This document shows positions 42,001 to 48,924 of a stretch of 64,000 nucleotides of DNA, piece after piece; within the stretch, counting starts at the first letter, position 1; every line of letters starts with the position of its first letter. The translations under genes were made by a program, and so were the position numbers. The notes beneath the pieces are model-generated. The model was not told the origin of the DNA. It was given only the letters and a program-made list of their open reading frames with translations, and did not search any database. Origin of the DNA: Rhizobium sp. Q54 (GTDB taxonomy: Bacteria; Pseudomonadota; Alphaproteobacteria; Rhizobiales; Xanthobacteraceae); NCBI GenBank assembly GCA_945907045.1, contig CAMDSH010000001.1, positions 62,001-126,000 on the forward strand, given 5' to 3'.

Positions 42001-42197
42001 GTGACGTAACGCTCAACTTCCTCCGGTGATTGTCCCGGATACTGCGCGATGATTTCGATGATCGGCGGCGCGGGGTCGGGATAGGCCTCGATGTTGAGCG
42101 TGGTGAACGCGGCATAGCCAAGCCCGAGAAATGCCGTGAGCGAAATCAGCACCAGCGGCCGCCGCGCCAGGCAAAATGCGATCAGGCTACGGATCAT
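39075..42197 (-). CDS. Heavy-metal RND efflux pump (CzcA/CusA family)
   Basis: 1040 aa inner-membrane proton-driven antiporter with 12 helices and two large periplasmic loops; family length is about 1040. The transmembrane proton relay/metal motif is D-x5-D-x6-E in IDLGIIVDASVIMVEN, as in Zn/Co/Cd-type CzcA pumps rather than the CusA type, which lacks the first Asp. VYALGFIRLQFEYGRD and EGQIFGPMSRTYAYALLGA are other family segments. It is 46 bases downstream of the adaptor gene. No TolC-like outer-membrane factor is adjacent, so one must come from elsewhere. Metal specificity is inferred from the motif only. Confidence 0.93.
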   Translation of the reverse strand: MIRSLIAFCLARRPLVLISLTAFLGLGYAAFTTLNIEAYPDPAPPIIEIIAQYPGQSPEEVERYVTIPLEIAVSSTPGLKYIRSNTVYALGFIRLQFEYGRDYYFVRQQVINRLKDATLPSVVQPVISPAGGISEIFRYQLKGPPDMDLIQLKTLQDWVVERKLRIVPGVADVAALGGKTKEFQAEIDLDRMRAYGLTLQQIITAISSSNANVGGRTIAVGEQSVNVRGIGVLSSLTDIGNVVLTQQGGLPVLVSDVAKVQIGFTPRLGIAGRDEVTDVLFGIVLMQKLERTMDVVTRVRAAVERINTDGSLPPGVKIEPFYDRGDLVGITVSTVMHNMLFGIALIFLIQWMFLGDLRCAIIVAATIPVALLLAVIITVMRGESANLLSIGAIDLGIIVDASVIMVENIFRHLAHHVRREIADTESSFSAKLQRILAAAVEVDKAIFFSVIITIAAFLPLFTMQGVEGQIFGPMSRTYAYALLGAVIATFTVTPVMSSLLLPDKVSEVETFIMVRIRRLYQAVLRLAVREYRRAATIAVVFLLIVGVLGARLGTEFLPKLEEGNLWIRALLPPTITLEAGMETVTRIRAAIKSYAPVQTVVSEQGRGEDGTDPDGSFVAEFFVPLKPFDQWPKGLTKAELVRQMSEQFTRENIGVDFNFSQYIQDNIEEAVSGVKGENSVKIFGRDLEQLERLSKSVQTEIATVPGVTDPAAFNLLGQPNLAIRIDREKAARYGMSVGDVNLAVQAAIGGQEVTRVYEGEMNFALTVRLAEQFRRDVDAIRSVPVALPNTDPKSSTTYIALGDVADVKLETGAAYIYRENNQRFVPLKYSVRGRDLGSTVAEAQALIAKKVPAPQGYRMEWTGEFGALEEAKKRLAIIVPLSLVLIMVLLYSLFNSMRDSLLALSGIPFAVAGGILGLYVAGLNASVSAAVGFISLFGVSAMDGILLVSYIRRKLDEGVSRDEAIITSAETRMRQILMTGFSACIGLYPAAISSGIGSQVQQPLACVIVGGMLLSPICSLLVIPVAARLFIKGTRTAAAR

Positions 42198-42243
42198 GGC
42201 CGCACCGGCCGGCGGGTTTGGTCATTGCCGTCATTCATGCGGA

Positions 42244-43662
42244 CTAGCTGCCGACCGCTGCGCGATCGATGAACAAGCTGCCTTTGACGATGACCTTCTC
42301 ACCGGCTTTGAGTCCGTCGAGGACCTGAATCATCTTGCCGCTGGTAAGGCCAGGTTTGATTCGCCGCGACTCCAGCGACTTGTCGTCGCCGACTACCCAC
42401 ACGCGGGCGGAATCGCCTTCATAGATGACCGCTTCGCGTTGCACGGCGAGCGAAGTGTCGCCCTCGCCGGTGAGGATGCTGACGCTGGCGAACATCTCCG
42501 GCTTGAACAGCCCGGTGGTGTTGTTGATGACGGCGCGCACCAGCAGACGGCGGGTGGAAGGATCCAGCGCGGTGGCGACGTAAGAAATATTTGCCGCGAA
42601 GACCGTGTCCGGGAAGGCCAGCACCTTGAAATTGAGCGCCTGGCCGATGCGGATGTTCGGCGCTTCGGTTTCGCGCACATAGGCGATCAGCCAGACAGCC
42701 GCCAAATCGCCGATGACGAAAACAGGATCGCTGTTCGTCGCCGTGTTGATGTATTGGCCGGGGCCGACCTTGCGCTGCACGACTGTGCCGGCGATCGGGC
42801 TCTGGATTGTCGTCTGCGGGCTGATCGTGCCGGTTTCGCTGAATTTTATGATCTCCTCGTCGGTCTTGCCGAGGATGCGAAGACGGTTGCGCGCCGCTTC
42901 CAGCGATGTTTCGGCCGAGCGCACGTCGTTCTCCGCGCTTGCCGCTCCCGCCTGCGATTGCTGCACGTCGCGCAACGGCGCGGCCCGCGTTTCATACAGC
43001 GACTTGTTTTGCCGCTCGATGATTTGCGCCAGTTCAAGCTGCGAGCGCGCCTTGTTCAGTCCGGCAACGGCGTTGATGAAATCGTTTTGCGCCTGGACCA
43101 TGTCGGCGGCTTCGACGATGAACAGCGGTTGGCCGGCTGCGACGGTGTCGCCCGGCCGGGTGAGCAGCTTGATGACGCGTCCGGAATAGGGCGAGAAAAT
43201 CAGCGTCGCGCGATCCTCATCGACCGCGATCTTTCCTTCCGTCAAATGTTCGGAACGGAAAACCTGCTGCACAACCGGCTCGACCGTGAGCGCCGCCCAG
43301 TGCGTTGCCGCCGGATAAAACAATGCGCCGACGCGGCGTGCCTGCGAGGCATCGAGCGCCTGGCTCTTGTCCGATGTGCGAAAGGAGATGGCGAGCAAGA
43401 GCGTGATAACCGCCAGCGCCGACAGCGCCATCACGGCCGGATGGCTGCGCGCCCAGCGCATCGTCGGGCGCAGACGAGTCTGCCACTGCGCCGGTAATTG
43501 CAGATGCTTCTGCCAACGCGGCGGCAACTGCAGCGATTGCAGACGCGTCCGCCAGCGCGCTGGAATTCGCAGGCGCGATTGCCACTGGGCCGGAAGCCGC
43601 AGATGTTTCCCCAACAAAATCCAGTATCGATCCAAAGGAATTCTCCGGATCGCCCCCCGCAA
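42244..43662 (-). CDS. RND periplasmic adaptor with repeat-bearing N-terminus
   Basis: Up to 472 aa. From about residue 68 it is a standard membrane-fusion protein: membrane anchor (ALSALAVITLLLAISF), lipoyl-like half motif RVIKLLTRPGDTVAAGQPL, coiled-coil hairpin (about 170-230), second half SPIAGTVVQRKVGPGQYI and a beta-barrel. Ahead of the anchor lie about 60 residues of imperfect decapeptide repeats such as LRLPAQWQSR and LRIPARWRTR. The start is uncertain: the open frame begins with TTG at 43662 and has no strong ribosome site, while ATG at 43461 would drop the repeats. Partner of the CzcA-like pump downstream. Confidence 0.85.
   Translation of the reverse strand: MRGAIRRIPLDRYWILLGKHLRLPAQWQSRLRIPARWRTRLQSLQLPPRWQKHLQLPAQWQTRLRPTMRWARSHPAVMALSALAVITLLLAISFRTSDKSQALDASQARRVGALFYPAATHWAALTVEPVVQQVFRSEHLTEGKIAVDEDRATLIFSPYSGRVIKLLTRPGDTVAAGQPLFIVEAADMVQAQNDFINAVAGLNKARSQLELAQIIERQNKSLYETRAAPLRDVQQSQAGAASAENDVRSAETSLEAARNRLRILGKTDEEIIKFSETGTISPQTTIQSPIAGTVVQRKVGPGQYINTATNSDPVFVIGDLAAVWLIAYVRETEAPNIRIGQALNFKVLAFPDTVFAANISYVATALDPSTRRLLVRAVINNTTGLFKPEMFASVSILTGEGDTSLAVQREAVIYEGDSARVWVVGDDKSLESRRIKPGLTSGKMIQVLDGLKAGEKVIVKGSLFIDRAAVGS
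43472..43613. repeat. 30-base imperfect tandem repeat in adaptor 5' end
   Basis: Five units, each beginning AGA(C/T)G or AGGCG on the plus strand and containing CTGCCA(C/A) or similar; four are 30 bases and one is 39. On the minus strand they encode the decapeptide L-(R/Q)-(L/I)-P-(A/P)-(Q/R)-W-(Q/R)-x-(R/H). Because every unit length is a multiple of three, the frame is kept through all copies. Confidence 0.75.
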
Positions 43663-43811
43663 TCATTTAGACCCGTCCCGGCAAATTCGCGAGATATATT
43701 CGGGCCGTAGGGGCGATTAAGGTAACCGCGCGCCGCGCCTTTATGCGCATTGCGCCATCATCGGTGGCATTAAATTCGCGTAAAATGATAAAAAATACAC
43801 GCCGCTACATC

Positions 43812-43834
43812 CGGTTACAGTGCGTGCATAACCG
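43812..43834 (+). promoter_or_regulatory. Inverted repeat upstream of the ThiY-like gene
   Basis: CGGTTA (43812-43817) and TAACCG (43829-43834) are exact inverted repeats with an 11-base spacer that itself contains TGCGTGCA. TAATAT follows at 43835-43840 and could be a -10 element, which would start transcription within a few bases of the ATG at 43853. The repeat would then overlap the -35 region, a position fit for a repressor. The 190-base gap also holds an A-rich tract at 43780-43796; no known riboswitch was recognised. Confidence 0.4.
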
Positions 43835-43852
43835 TAATATCGGGAAATAAGC

Positions 43853-44869
43853 ATGAGATTAACGGCAACCTTGCGTTCAATCGCGCTGATAATACCCGCA
43901 GCGATCCTGGCCGCGCCGGCGCTCGCGCAATCGCCCGATCAGGTCACGTTCGGCACCAACTGGGTGGCGCAGGCCGAGCACGGCGGCTTCTATCAGGCGC
44001 TCGCCGACGGCACCTATCGCCAGTACGGGCTCGACGTCACCATCATGCCGGGCGGGCCGAACGTGAACAACCGCCTGCTGCTCCCCATGGGCAGGCTCGA
44101 CTTCTACATGAGCGCGAACACACTGCAGTCGTTCGACGCGGTGGAGCAAAAAATCCCGACCGTCGCCGTCGCCGCTATTTTCCAGAAGGAACCGCAGGTG
44201 CTGATCGCGCATCCGGGGCAGGGCGTGGAAAAATTTGAGGATCTAAAAAAGCTCACGCTGTTCGTCTCGAAGGAAGGCATCGTCACTTACTTTCAATGGG
44301 TGAGAGCCGATTTCGGTTTCGACGAAACCAAGGTGAAGCCTTACACATTCAACGCGCAGCCGTTTCTCGCCGACAAGAAAACCGCGATGCAGGGCTATGT
44401 CACCTCGGAGCCGTATTCGATCGAGAAGCAGGGCGGTTTCACGCCGAAAATTTTTCTGCTCGCCGATCATGGCTTCAACGCCTACTCGACGCTGATCGAA
44501 ACCCGCCGCGATCTGGTGGAGAGAAAGCCCGATCTGGTGCAACGGTTTGTCGATGCGTCGATCATCGGCTGGTATCACTACATTTACGGCAACAACCGGC
44601 TGGGCAACGAACTGATCAAAAAACACAACCCGGAAATGACCGACGAGCTGCTCGCCTATTCCATCGCCAAGATGAAGGAATACGGCATCGTCGATTCCGG
44701 CGACTCGGAAAAACTCGGCATCGGCGCCATGACCGACGCGCGCATGAAGAACTTTTTCGACAAGATGGTGCGCGCGGGTGTGGTCAAACCGGGTATCGAT
44801 TACCGCGCTGCCTATACGCTGCAATTCATCAACAAGGGCGTGGGCCTCAAACTAAGGCCGAAGCCATAA
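43853..44869 (+). CDS. ABC transporter substrate-binding protein, NMT1/THI5 (ThiY) type
   Basis: 338 aa periplasmic protein. Signal peptide MRLTATLRSIALIIPAAILAAPALAQ, then VTFGTNWVAQAEHGGFYQALADG, closely like the opening of ThiY/THI5-type proteins that bind pyrimidine precursors of thiamine. MPGGPNVNNRLLLPMGRLDFYM and TSEPYSIEKQGGF fit the two-lobe fold. It is the first gene of a unit that continues with a cytochrome P460, then the ATPase and permease. No thiamine riboswitch signature was seen upstream, so a thiamine precursor is only one possibility; riboflavin or other heterocycles are alternatives. Confidence 0.9.
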   Translation: MRLTATLRSIALIIPAAILAAPALAQSPDQVTFGTNWVAQAEHGGFYQALADGTYRQYGLDVTIMPGGPNVNNRLLLPMGRLDFYMSANTLQSFDAVEQKIPTVAVAAIFQKEPQVLIAHPGQGVEKFEDLKKLTLFVSKEGIVTYFQWVRADFGFDETKVKPYTFNAQPFLADKKTAMQGYVTSEPYSIEKQGGFTPKIFLLADHGFNAYSTLIETRRDLVERKPDLVQRFVDASIIGWYHYIYGNNRLGNELIKKHNPEMTDELLAYSIAKMKEYGIVDSGDSEKLGIGAMTDARMKNFFDKMVRAGVVKPGIDYRAAYTLQFINKGVGLKLRPKP

Positions 44870-44961
44870 ACAATTTTTATGCGGGGATACGTTAGTCCCG
44901 CGCGCTCCTCTCTGAGATGTGAACAACGCGAAAGCTGTCTTCGGATAGAGTAATATTATGT

Positions 44962-44981
44962 CCGGCCGGGTTTCCGGCCGG
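44962..44981 (+). promoter_or_regulatory. Stable leader hairpin next to the P460 ribosome site
   Basis: CCGGCCGG (44962-44969) and CCGGCCGG (44974-44981) form a perfect eight-base stem with a GTTT loop. The AAGGGGG ribosome site begins three bases later and the ATG is at 44996. A stem this stable just upstream of the site can set mRNA stability or translation, or end the upstream transcript, though no T-run follows. A second small hairpin (GCGGG/CCCGC) lies near 44881-44899 after the binding-protein stop. Confidence 0.5.
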
Positions 44982-44995
44982 CTAAGGGGGCAAAC

Positions 44996-45529
44996 ATGAA
45001 ATTTAATAAGTCCATCGCAATAACGGCCGCGCTCGTCTGCGCATCCGCAACATTCGTTGTGGTCGCCGCGCGTGCCGGGGGCGACAAGGTCGTCTTTCCG
45101 GAGAACTACGACAAAGGCGTGCTCTATACGACCGTCGATCGCGCCGACAACAAGCAATACCGCGAGCTCTACACGTCGGCGGCTGCTGTCGCGGCTGCCA
45201 AGAAGGGCGAACCGATGCCGGACGGCACCGTCATCACGCTTGTGCAATACGCCGCCAAGCTCGACGCGGCGGGCAATCCTGAGAAGGATGCCAACGGCCG
45301 CTTCATCAAGACCAACATCCTCGCCTACACCGTGATGGAAAAGCGCAAGGGTTGGGGCGCCGAATATCCGGACACCCAGCGCAACGGCGAGTGGGAGTAT
45401 CAGGCCTTCAAGGCGGACAAGACGCCCAACGCCGCGGCCAATCTCACCGCCTGCTTCAATTGTCACAAGCCGCTCGACGCCAAGCACGACTTCCTCTTCA
45501 GCTTCGAGCGGATGTCGAAAGCGCCGTAA
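44996..45529 (+). CDS. Cytochrome P460 family protein
   Basis: 177 aa periplasmic haem protein. The signal peptide runs to about residue 28 (MKFNKSIAITAALVCASATFVVVAARA-G). The P460 domain follows, with FPENYDKGVLYTTVDRADNKQYRELYTS typical of the N-terminal part, several Lys residues that could make the haem crosslink, and the haem-binding C-x-x-C-H near the C-terminus (CFNCHKP). Relatives oxidise hydroxylamine with NO or act on small nitrogen species; many non-nitrifier members have no known role. It lies between the binding-protein gene and the ATPase/permease of an ABC system, which is unusual, and is followed by a strong terminator. Confidence 0.9.
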   Translation: MKFNKSIAITAALVCASATFVVVAARAGGDKVVFPENYDKGVLYTTVDRADNKQYRELYTSAAAVAAAKKGEPMPDGTVITLVQYAAKLDAAGNPEKDANGRFIKTNILAYTVMEKRKGWGAEYPDTQRNGEWEYQAFKADKTPNAAANLTACFNCHKPLDAKHDFLFSFERMSKAP

Positions 45530-45568
45530 GGCCCGCGCGGACAAGACGGCTTTTGACGCGAAATGCCG

Positions 45569-45601
45569 CCGGAGGCCGGGTAGACCCGGCTTCCGGTTTT
45601 T
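45569..45601 (+). terminator. Intrinsic terminator after the P460 gene
   Basis: CCGGAGGCCGGGT (45569-45581) pairs with ACCCGGCTTCCGG (45584-45596) with one G-U pair, then five T (45597-45601). It is a classical intrinsic terminator 40 bases after the P460 stop, and implies that the ATPase gene 44 bases further on has its own promoter or depends on read-through. Confidence 0.85.
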
Positions 45602-45644
45602 CTTTGAGATGCGACAATTGTTGAAGCCAGCTCCGTGATCGGGC

Positions 45645-46442
45645 ATGACGGAGCGCATGACGATTGCCGGTACATCGACGGCCGCGCCCGTTGTCGCCCT
45701 GCGCGGCGTCGGCAAGACGTTCGCGAACAGCGTCACTGGTCTCGACAATTTCGATTTTTCCGTGCGTGAGGGCGAATTCGTCACGCTGCTGGGGCCCTCG
45801 GGCTGCGGCAAGTCCACCGCGCTGCGGATCATTGCGGGGTTAAGCGAAGCGTCACGCGGCGAAGTGGAATGGACTGCGCAATCGAACAAACAAGCGATCG
45901 GTTTCGTATTTCAGGAACCGACGCTGATGCCGTGGGCGAGCGTTACGGCCAACGTGCGCCTGCCGTTGAAATTACAGGGATTGAGTGAGACGCAAAGCAG
46001 CTCGCGCGTCGCGCAGGCGCTTGAGCTTGTGGGGCTTGGCGCATTCGCCGGCGCTTATCCTCGCGAACTCTCCGGCGGCATGAAGATGCGCGTGTCGATT
46101 GCGCGCGCGCTGGTCACCGAGCCGAAATTGCTGCTGATGGACGAGCCCTTCGCGGCGCTCGACGAGATCACGCGCTTCAAGCTCAACAACGATCTGCTCG
46201 CGCTTTGGCGCAACTTGGGAAAGACGGTGATCTTCGTCACCCATTCGGTTTTCGAGTCGGTTTATCTCTCGCAGCGCATCGTGGTGATGACCTCGCGTCC
46301 TGGGCGCGTGTCCAGCGAGATGACGGTCGACCATTCTTATCCGCGCGACGAAAGCTTCCGCACCTCGGCGGAGTATGCTGGCTTCTGCCGCAAGGCATCG
46401 GCGGCGCTGGGCGAGGCGACGGCTGCGGGAGGCGGCGCATGA
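45645..46442 (+). CDS. ABC transporter ATP-binding protein
   Basis: 265 aa ATPase of the nitrate/sulfonate/ThiZ subfamily. Walker A GPSGCGKSTALR, Q-loop VFQEPTLMPW, signature LSGGMKMRVSIARAL, Walker B LLMDEPFAALDEI and the His in VIFVTHSVFES are intact. Start ATG 45645 is taken; an ATG at 45657 has GGAG very close to it and is an alternative. ATGA overlap with the permease gene shows coupling. Works with the permease downstream and probably the ThiY-like protein at 43853, with which it is not contiguous. Confidence 0.92.
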   Translation: MTERMTIAGTSTAAPVVALRGVGKTFANSVTGLDNFDFSVREGEFVTLLGPSGCGKSTALRIIAGLSEASRGEVEWTAQSNKQAIGFVFQEPTLMPWASVTANVRLPLKLQGLSETQSSSRVAQALELVGLGAFAGAYPRELSGGMKMRVSIARALVTEPKLLLMDEPFAALDEITRFKLNNDLLALWRNLGKTVIFVTHSVFESVYLSQRIVVMTSRPGRVSSEMTVDHSYPRDESFRTSAEYAGFCRKASAALGEATAAGGGA

Positions 46443-47221
46443 ACGAGCGCGTGCTCCGCATCGTGCTTCCCGTTGCCGTGCTGGCGCTCGGCGTTGCCGT
46501 CTGGGATCTAGTGGTGCGTATTGGGCAATTGCCGCCATACGTATTGCCCGGCCCCGGCCTCGTGCTCGGCACGCTGATCTCCGATTGGGAAATTTTATTC
46601 GGGTCGCTTGGCGTGACGCTGCTCACGACGCTTGAAGGCTTCCTGTTGGCGGCTGTTGGTGGCATTGGCCTTGCGGTGCTGTTCAACCAGTCGCGGCTGA
46701 TCGAGTATTCGCTTTATCCCTACGCGGTGATCCTGCAGGTGACGCCGGTGGTCGCTATCGCACCGCTGCTGCTCATCTATCTTCCGCAACAGGCCGCAGT
46801 GCTCGCCTGCGCATGGATCGTGGCGTTCTTCCCCGTGCTGGCGAATACGACGCTCGGTCTCAACTCGGTCGATCACAATCTCTCTGCGTTGTTCCGGCTT
46901 TACGGTGCATCGCGCGCTCGGGTGCTGATTAATTTGAAATTACCGGCGGCGATGCCGCACATTCTGGGCGGTCTGCGTATCGCCGGCGGGCTGTCGCTGA
47001 TCGGCGCGGTGGTGGCGGAGATTGCCGCGGGTTCCGCTGGCGCGGGCTCGGGGCTCGCCTATCGCATCGCCGAATCCGGTTACCGGCTCAATATCCCGCG
47101 CATGTTCGCCGCGCTGCTGCTGCTCTCGCTCGCCGGCATTGCGATCTTCTTTGTGCTGTCGTGGGTCAACCACCTCGCGCTAAGGAACTGGCACGAGAGC
47201 GCGGTGAAGCAAGAGCGCTGA
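46439..47221 (+). CDS. ABC transporter permease (ThiX/SsuC type)
   Basis: 260 aa with about six hydrophobic helices. The docking loop SALFRLYGASRARVLINLKLPAAMPHILGGLRIAGG contains the expected EAA-like pattern, and the start MNERVLRIVLPVAVLALGVAVWDLVV is a normal first helix. ATG at 46439 overlaps the ATPase stop by four bases; an earlier in-frame ATG lies deep in the ATPase gene and is rejected. It forms the membrane channel for the ThiY-like uptake system. Convergent with chrA, five bases apart. Confidence 0.92.
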   Translation: MNERVLRIVLPVAVLALGVAVWDLVVRIGQLPPYVLPGPGLVLGTLISDWEILFGSLGVTLLTTLEGFLLAAVGGIGLAVLFNQSRLIEYSLYPYAVILQVTPVVAIAPLLLIYLPQQAAVLACAWIVAFFPVLANTTLGLNSVDHNLSALFRLYGASRARVLINLKLPAAMPHILGGLRIAGGLSLIGAVVAEIAAGSAGAGSGLAYRIAESGYRLNIPRMFAALLLLSLAGIAIFFVLSWVNHLALRNWHESAVKQER

Positions 47222-47226
47222 ATTTT

Positions 47227-48546
47227 CTAGAAAACGAATTGCGCCGCGATTCCCAACAGCGCCATCGAGACCACGACTTCGATCAGGCTGCGATGCAGGC
47301 CGAATGCCAGCACAGCCGCGATTGCGGCCAGCGCGGCGGCTTTCAGATCGAGCGCGAACGGATCGAATCCGAACCAGCGCAGCACGCCCCATTGCATCTC
47401 CTGCACGCGCCCGAATAATACGTGGAGCGCGAACCATACCGTCAAATTGAGAATGACGCCGACGACCGCGGCGGTGATGGCGGCCAGCGCGCCGGAGAGC
47501 CGCCGGTTGGCGCGCAAATTCTCGATAAAGGGAGCGCCGGCAAATATCAAAAGCATCGCAGGCGTGAACGTCACCCACGTCGTCATCATCGCGCCGAGCA
47601 CACCGGCGGCGACGGGCGAAAACGGCGCGGCCTCGCGAAACGCAGCAAGGAAGCCGACGAATTGCGTCACCAGAATGAGCGGCCCCGGCGTGGTTTCCGC
47701 CAGCCCCAGGCCGTCGACCATTTCCGGCGCGGTCATCCAGCCGTAAGTCTGCACGGCTTCCTGCGCCATGTAGGCGAGCAGCGCATATGCGCCGCCGAAG
47801 CTCACGACCGCCAGCTTGGAAAAGAATGTGCCGATGCTCACTAGGATATGATTCGGACCGAGCGCGAACGCGGCAACAACAACCGGCGTCCACCACAAGA
47901 CCAGCCCGATTGCCGCGGCGACAAAGAACTGCCGCCAGCGTCCGCTGGCGGAATCTGTAACCGTCACGGGCGCGCCGGAAAGCCCCAGCCGGTCTGGCGA
48001 ATTTTGCGCAACGAGATAACCGATGAGCGCGGCGGCGGCGACGATCAGCGGAAACGGCAGCGCCAGAAAAAAGATGCCAATGAATGCGCCGCCCGCGAGC
48101 GCGAGCAGCGTGGTTGTCTTGAGCGCGCGTTTGCCGATGCGGATGAGCGCTTCGACCACGATCACCAGCACGGCGGCCTTGATGCCGAACAGCGCGCCAT
48201 CGATCCAGGCGACGCCGCGCCCGAGCGCGTAGAGCAGGCTCAGGGCCAGCATCACGAAAGCGCCGGGCAGCACGAACAGGATGCCGGCAGCCAGCCCGCC
48301 GCGCACGCCATGCAGCAGCCAGCCGATATAGGTGGCGAGTTTTTGCGCTTCCGGCCCCGGCAGCAGCATGCAGAAATTGAGCGCGTGCAGGAACCGCGGC
48401 TCATCGACCCATTTTTTTTCGTCCACCACGACGCGATGCATCATGGCGATCTGCCCGGCCGGCCCGCCGAAATTGATGCAGCCGATTTTCAGCCAGACTT
48501 TGAAGGCCTCCGCGAATGTCGGCGAACTTGGGTTTTGTGTATTCAT
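47227..48546 (-). CDS. chrA: Chromate efflux transporter (long-chain CHR family)
   Basis: 439 aa membrane protein of two homologous CHR domains, about 10-12 helices. Each half begins with the family pattern: KIGCINFGGPAGQIAMMHRVVVDEK with MLLPGPEAQKLATYIGW in the first, and KLAVVSFGGAYALLAYMAQEAV with GLAETTPGPLILVTQFVGF in the second. ChrA exports chromate using proton motive force. It is the last gene of a minus-strand chromate unit, six bases after a small membrane-protein gene. Confidence 0.95.
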   Translation of the reverse strand: MNTQNPSSPTFAEAFKVWLKIGCINFGGPAGQIAMMHRVVVDEKKWVDEPRFLHALNFCMLLPGPEAQKLATYIGWLLHGVRGGLAAGILFVLPGAFVMLALSLLYALGRGVAWIDGALFGIKAAVLVIVVEALIRIGKRALKTTTLLALAGGAFIGIFFLALPFPLIVAAAALIGYLVAQNSPDRLGLSGAPVTVTDSASGRWRQFFVAAAIGLVLWWTPVVVAAFALGPNHILVSIGTFFSKLAVVSFGGAYALLAYMAQEAVQTYGWMTAPEMVDGLGLAETTPGPLILVTQFVGFLAAFREAAPFSPVAAGVLGAMMTTWVTFTPAMLLIFAGAPFIENLRANRRLSGALAAITAAVVGVILNLTVWFALHVLFGRVQEMQWGVLRWFGFDPFALDLKAAALAAIAAVLAFGLHRSLIEVVVSMALLGIAAQFVF

Positions 48547-48552
48547 GGCCGT

Positions 48553-48909
48553 TCAGAACAACCGGGTCATTTTGAATGTCAGCAGGAAGACCGTCATCGT
48601 CGCGAGGAGGACAAAGTTGATTCCGAATCCGAGCCATATCGCCCAAGCCGGGATGCGGATACCTGCGAGCGCGGCGGCTGACGTGCCGAGTACGCCGAGT
48701 TCGAACAGGCCGAGCGCGTAGATGAGATTTATGAGCCCCGGCGCCGAGAAAATATAGATAGCAGCCGTCGCGGCGCTCAACACGTTGACGATAAGGATCG
48801 GCGTCATGCTCCGGCGCAGCCCCCAAATGAGCGCGCCGATGTAGACAAGCACGAACAGCACGGGCGCGAGTTGTTCGTTCATGATCTGGTCGATGCCGCT
48901 ACGGAGCAT
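48553..48909 (-). CDS. Small hypothetical membrane protein in the chromate unit
   Basis: 118 aa with four predicted helices (about 13-30, 38-56, 62-82, 88-112) and few charged residues. No family recognised. AAGGAAC precedes the ATG at 48909; an internal ATG nine codons later (MNEQLAP) is an alternative. The gene is 15 bases after the chrB-like stop and six before chrA, so it belongs to the same transcript. It may be an accessory of the transporter or of sulfur-anion handling. Confidence 0.75.
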   Translation of the reverse strand: MLRSGIDQIMNEQLAPVLFVLVYIGALIWGLRRSMTPILIVNVLSAATAAIYIFSAPGLINLIYALGLFELGVLGTSAAALAGIRIPAWAIWLGFGINFVLLATMTVFLLTFKMTRLF

Positions 48910-48924
48910 GAAGGTTCCTTTTTG

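Noticed and set aside
43217-43666. 149-codon frame starting with ATG at 43666 over the adaptor 5' end
   Set aside because: It crosses the adaptor in another frame, gives Ala/Ser low-complexity sequence from the same repeats, and shows no homology. A frameshift was considered, but the adaptor frame is continuous from the repeats into the lipoyl domain.
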